From assembly GCA_934463115.1 (NCBI GenBank), contig CAKSIN010000007.1, forward strand, positions 1-64,000: a stretch of 64,000 bases of DNA, in the 5' to 3' direction. The translations under genes and the position numbers were made by a program. The DNA comes from an uncultured Clostridia bacterium. Its GTDB lineage: Bacteria > Bacillota > Clostridia > UMGS1810. Numbering within the stretch: position 1 is the stretch's first letter; each line of letters begins with the position of its first letter. A model generated the notes under the pieces. That model had not been told where the DNA came from, ran no database searches, and saw nothing but the letters and a program-made list of their open reading frames with translations. Below are positions 61,251-64,000 of this stretch, one piece after another.

Positions 61251-61735
61251 GGTCTCACCCCCAACTCTATATATATTGTCTCAGCCTTTCCTGCTGCTAC
61301 AAACCACTTGGCAACATGCTCCCCTTTTTTGAGACATTCCGAAATTTCATCATCTACAAATTTTGTTTTGCTTAAACTTTTCAATGTTGGCGATATTTCC
61401 AATTCGCCATTTAGCGTTAGGATAATATTTCCCGTTTGTAGAAGAAATTCGACAGATTCATTTGTAATGGGAACTAACTCTCTTGCCCTTTTAGGAAAAT
61501 CAATCAACAATTGTGGATATCGCTGAATCCACAATTGCAACTGCGTTCGACTATTTATATTTGCCCTTGTTTCTTTATGTAGCACAAGAGGAAGGACTAA
61601 GTAAATCAGTGGAAAAGGAAGTGCCCGATTTGCTTTTTCATTGTAAGTTTTAATTGTTGAGTATAGTACTCTTCCACAAAAAGCGGGATTGAGAAGAAAT
61701 GCGACCTCATGCGTGCGCAGATTCCAGTTTTTCAC
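61247..61735 (-). CDS. ABC-3C middle component
   Basis: 162 residues, no enzyme motif seen: NWNLRTHEVAFLLNPAFCGR at the start, LPFPLIYLVLPLVLHKETR, and a C-terminal winged-helix-like part. Small helical proteins of this size between the nuclease-like and ATPase genes are the middle component of ABC-3C systems. Coupled by overlap to the ATPase gene and separated by 14 bases from the upstream one. Confidence 0.7.
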   Translation of the reverse strand: MKNWNLRTHEVAFLLNPAFCGRVLYSTIKTYNEKANRALPFPLIYLVLPLVLHKETRANINSRTQLQLWIQRYPQLLIDFPKRARELVPITNESVEFLLQTGNIILTLNGELEISPTLKSLSKTKFVDDEISECLKKGEHVAKWFVAAGKAETIYIELGVRP

Positions 61736-61749
61736 CTATATCGCTCCTT

Positions 61750-62931
61750 TTATGTATTTAACAATTCCTTAAGCCGATTATAAAAATCTATATGCCAACC
61801 CACTTTAAGTTGATTAGCCAGCATGTGGTAACTTCCTCGCATTACAAAAGCCTCTTGACATTTTGGTCGAATTCGAATATCTTTCTTTTCAATATCATTA
61901 AAAAGACAACGCCCTTTTTTTATTTTCTCTTCTTCTGTCGCTTCGATATATTCTGCAAGTTCATCTTCCATAGCAGCAAAACAATGTTCCCATTCATCAA
62001 TCAAGCAATCTTCGTATTTTTCCAACTCATTAACATACAATAGATCATTTCTGACCCAATTAGCTCTCTGGTTAAATGCTCGATAATAATCTCTTAAAGC
62101 AGTACGCATGCGATGACTGCCAAGACAAATCAATTTAAGTTGCTCGTAAAAAATTTTTTCATTATCACTCAAATCACTTTCTTGCAGATTATCAACGTCA
62201 AAAATATCTATCGGTAAATTCTCATCAGAATATTCTTGGCTTACGGATACAATGAACGATCTGACCTGTCTTTGGTTAACAAATATAGGAGTGTCCGAGC
62301 TAAGTGCTTCGACTGCTTTTTTGTACCACCAGCCTTCTAGACGTTCACAAATCTGATTCTCATATTTAGGAATACAACTATACCTAATCTGTCGTCGATA
62401 AATTTTTTCAACATCAACTATATTATTTGCACCATCAATAATACAAATTTGGCTAAGCAAACGTTTAAGAATAATTTCATCAGTTTTCAAGAAAGCTTCG
62501 TAATATTTTTTATGTTCCTTATTTTCTGATTTGATACAAATATTCCTTAATTTCTCATACGCACTTTCCTCATTCCGGTTTTTATCTTTTTTCAGGAAAG
62601 AGGCAGCTGTATTGTCTGGTGCAATTGCAGTTGTAACAATAAGAAATTCTGTACCATTTAATATATCCGGAGATTCAGAAATTACATCTATCCATACCTT
62701 TAATGTTCTCCATAAGTCTGTACTTCCGTCCGTGAGGTTGCCTTGTCGCTGTACATGATGCTTCAACTGGATAAGTTGCTTCGGTATACCGTCTTTGCTA
62801 AATGCAACATCATCAAATTTTTCAATACTTATCTGAAAATCAGAATTGTCATTTCCCAGCAATAGAGCTAAAGCATATCGCACCTGATATAAATAGCCTA
62901 GCAGCTGTTCAGAAGCTTGGTGATTATACAT
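61750..62931 (-). CDS. ABC-3C effector with nuclease-like N-terminus
   Basis: 393 residues. The N-terminus, NHQASEQLLGYLYQVRYALA, then ISIEKFDDVAF and QLIQLKHHVQ, matches in outline a PD-(D/E)xK nuclease fold with Glu37, Asp41, Gln55 and Lys57 as candidate active-site residues. The rest is helical, and the C-terminus (FVMRGSYHMLANQLKVGWHI) resembles the ABC-3C C-terminal domain that docks the effector. ATG 62931 has GGAGGT ten bases upstream; a longer open frame to 62970 lacks support. Probably cuts DNA when the ATPase detects an invader; inferred from architecture only. Confidence 0.72.
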   Translation of the reverse strand: MYNHQASEQLLGYLYQVRYALALLLGNDNSDFQISIEKFDDVAFSKDGIPKQLIQLKHHVQRQGNLTDGSTDLWRTLKVWIDVISESPDILNGTEFLIVTTAIAPDNTAASFLKKDKNRNEESAYEKLRNICIKSENKEHKKYYEAFLKTDEIILKRLLSQICIIDGANNIVDVEKIYRRQIRYSCIPKYENQICERLEGWWYKKAVEALSSDTPIFVNQRQVRSFIVSVSQEYSDENLPIDIFDVDNLQESDLSDNEKIFYEQLKLICLGSHRMRTALRDYYRAFNQRANWVRNDLLYVNELEKYEDCLIDEWEHCFAAMEDELAEYIEATEEEKIKKGRCLFNDIEKKDIRIRPKCQEAFVMRGSYHMLANQLKVGWHIDFYNRLKELLNT

Positions 62932-63012
62932 TTTATTATGACCTCCTCTCTCACTTTTCATGGATATCAAAAAGTTTAACCATTTCTATAGTAAAAAAAT
63001 TACAGTTTAAAC

Positions 63013-64000
63013 CTAGGACTCGTCTAAAGCGAGTTCCAATTTAAGATACTTCCAAATTCTATTTCTTGTATTGTTTCCTTGCTGTTCTACAATGTTCATA
63101 GCTTTTAATATTGAAAATACTTTTGATACAGTATTAAACGATAAACCCGTTTGTTCTTTTGCATGGGATGTGCTTGATAAAGGGAATTTTTTGAGATTAT
63201 TATACACCATCCAAACACTTCTATCTTTCGATTTTGTAGTACATAGTATTTTTTCATCTTCTGCTATGGCGTTTTCATACTGAATTAACAGCTTAGAAGA
63301 CTGTTTTGCAGTTTCTCCTATAGCACTTACAAAAAACTTAACCCACCGGATATATCCACCACTGTATTGTGTTGTTCTTAGTAAATCAAAATATTCGTTC
63401 TTATTGTGATACAAATATTCAGATAAGCACATCAGAGGTAATGCTTCGTTGATAATATCACACAGCACCATCGGAACTATTACTCGCCCAATGATACCAT
63501 TATATTGCTCGAACGGATGAATCATCTCAAATTGATAATGAACCAATGCAGCCTTTATCAACGAATCAGTATCTTTGTCATTGTATATATATGCAGAAAT
63601 ATCAGCCAATGCTGGTAAAACCGCATCAGGAGCTGTGGGGTTGTAAGTTTTGATATTCGTTTTAATGCCTAACAAAAAGGTTTGCTTATCCCTAACATCA
63701 ATTGATTTGCCGGTCGCATCACCGTATAATGCAATTCTGCAAAGTTCACTTAGAACGGGGGCTGATATTGTCCTATTCCTTGCTTCCTTGTAAGCTAGTT
63801 CAAGATTATTGATTGGTGCAACATTTCCTTTACCGCCCCCTCGAATGGCAAGTACATCGTGGAAAGAAAGGCTATCATAGTCAACCATTAATGAATATAC
63901 ACACTCTTTTAATAGCATCAATTCGCTGAACGCATCTTTATTTGGGGCATATTTAAGGAGTCCCTCCAGAAATCCAATATTTCTGTGAGCCTCAATCAAC
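63013..64000 (-). CDS. Fic-fold protein with degenerate motif (5' end outside the window)
   Basis: At least 328 residues are visible; the start lies beyond the right edge. The Fic core is recognisable, but its signature reads HPFEQYNGIIGR where active enzymes have HPFxDGNGRxGR: the acidic residue, one Gly and the first Arg are changed. The inhibitory-helix region likewise reads SLMVDYDSLS where SxxxEG is expected. A winged helix-turn-helix ends the protein (AKEQTGLSFNTVSKVFSILK). It lies 81 bases upstream of the ABC-3C effector on the same strand, so it may be a regulator or fourth component of that system. Confidence 0.78.
   Translation of the reverse strand, partial: LIEAHRNIGFLEGLLKYAPNKDAFSELMLLKECVYSLMVDYDSLSFHDVLAIRGGGKGNVAPINNLELAYKEARNRTISAPVLSELCRIALYGDATGKSIDVRDKQTFLLGIKTNIKTYNPTAPDAVLPALADISAYIYNDKDTDSLIKAALVHYQFEMIHPFEQYNGIIGRVIVPMVLCDIINEALPLMCLSEYLYHNKNEYFDLLRTTQYSGGYIRWVKFFVSAIGETAKQSSKLLIQYENAIAEDEKILCTTKSKDRSVWMVYNNLKKFPLSSTSHAKEQTGLSFNTVSKVFSILKAMNIVEQQGNNTRNRIWKYLKLELALDES

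Noticed and set aside
1..64000. tRNA and rRNA genes, transposases, integrases
   Set aside because: I scanned intergenic gaps for tRNA-like cloverleaf sequence and the proteins for DDE or tyrosine/serine recombinase motifs and saw none.

Overview
The window looks like a chromosome segment of a low-to-mid GC, anaerobic, gut-type member of the Bacillota (class Clostridia). The evidence is AGGAGG ribosome-binding sites, TTGACA/TATAAT promoters, Rho-independent terminators, an rpsL-rpsG-fusA-tuf block, type III glutamine synthetase, RbgA/YlqF, a TIGR03960/DUF2344 pair and a phosphocholine-type surface polysaccharide locus. I cannot name the genus from sequence alone.

Layout. (1) 1-20.9 kb is an accessory island. 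A helicase with five Helicase-Associated repeats is followed by a surface-polysaccharide cluster: DegT-type aminotransferase, initiating phosphoglycosyltransferase, three family-2 and one family-4 glycosyltransferases, a frameshifted acetyltransferase, a TupA-like ATP-grasp protein, Wzy-like polymerase and Wzx-like flippase. A phosphocholine module comes next (LicD, an HTH-LicC-LicA fusion, a sodium:solute symporter with a 34-codon partner), then a wecB fragment and an AAA ATPase/RloB pair that resembles two-gene phage defence systems. Two copies of a three-hairpin repeat lie just outside the first and last genes of this island. (2) 21-57.8 kb is housekeeping: the str genes on the minus strand; a radical SAM pair and ligA; ung, typA and rpmE; rplS, lepB, rbgA, rnhB and a YraN gene; a dipeptidase, an aminotransferase and purB; a nitrogen cluster (glnN, an Amt-PII fusion, an AsnB-type synthetase); an uvrB-uvrA-FHA-FtsW operon; a large secreted protein; trpS. 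(3) 57.85-58.18 kb holds a compact candidate type I toxin-antitoxin locus: a 24-residue hydrophobic peptide with a sequestered Shine-Dalgarno site and a convergent antisense promoter. (4) 58.3-64 kb has a DUF11 protein and then, on the minus strand, a Fic-fold protein followed by a three-gene ABC-3C-type conflict system.

How the genes fit together. In the polysaccharide island the aminotransferase and acetyltransferase would make or decorate an amino sugar, the phosphoglycosyltransferase loads the first sugar on undecaprenyl phosphate, the glycosyltransferases extend it, Wzx and Wzy export and polymerise it, and the Lic genes with the symporter would add phosphocholine. An eight-G tract breaks the acetyltransferase frame and could be a phase-variation switch. 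The nitrogen genes share a promoter followed by a strong terminator hairpin, which suggests transcription attenuation.

The strongest candidates for new biology are the type I toxin-antitoxin locus, the Fic plus ABC-3C cassette with a degenerate Fic motif, the AAA/RloB pair, and the G-tract switch. All family names come from motif recognition by eye; no database search was run.
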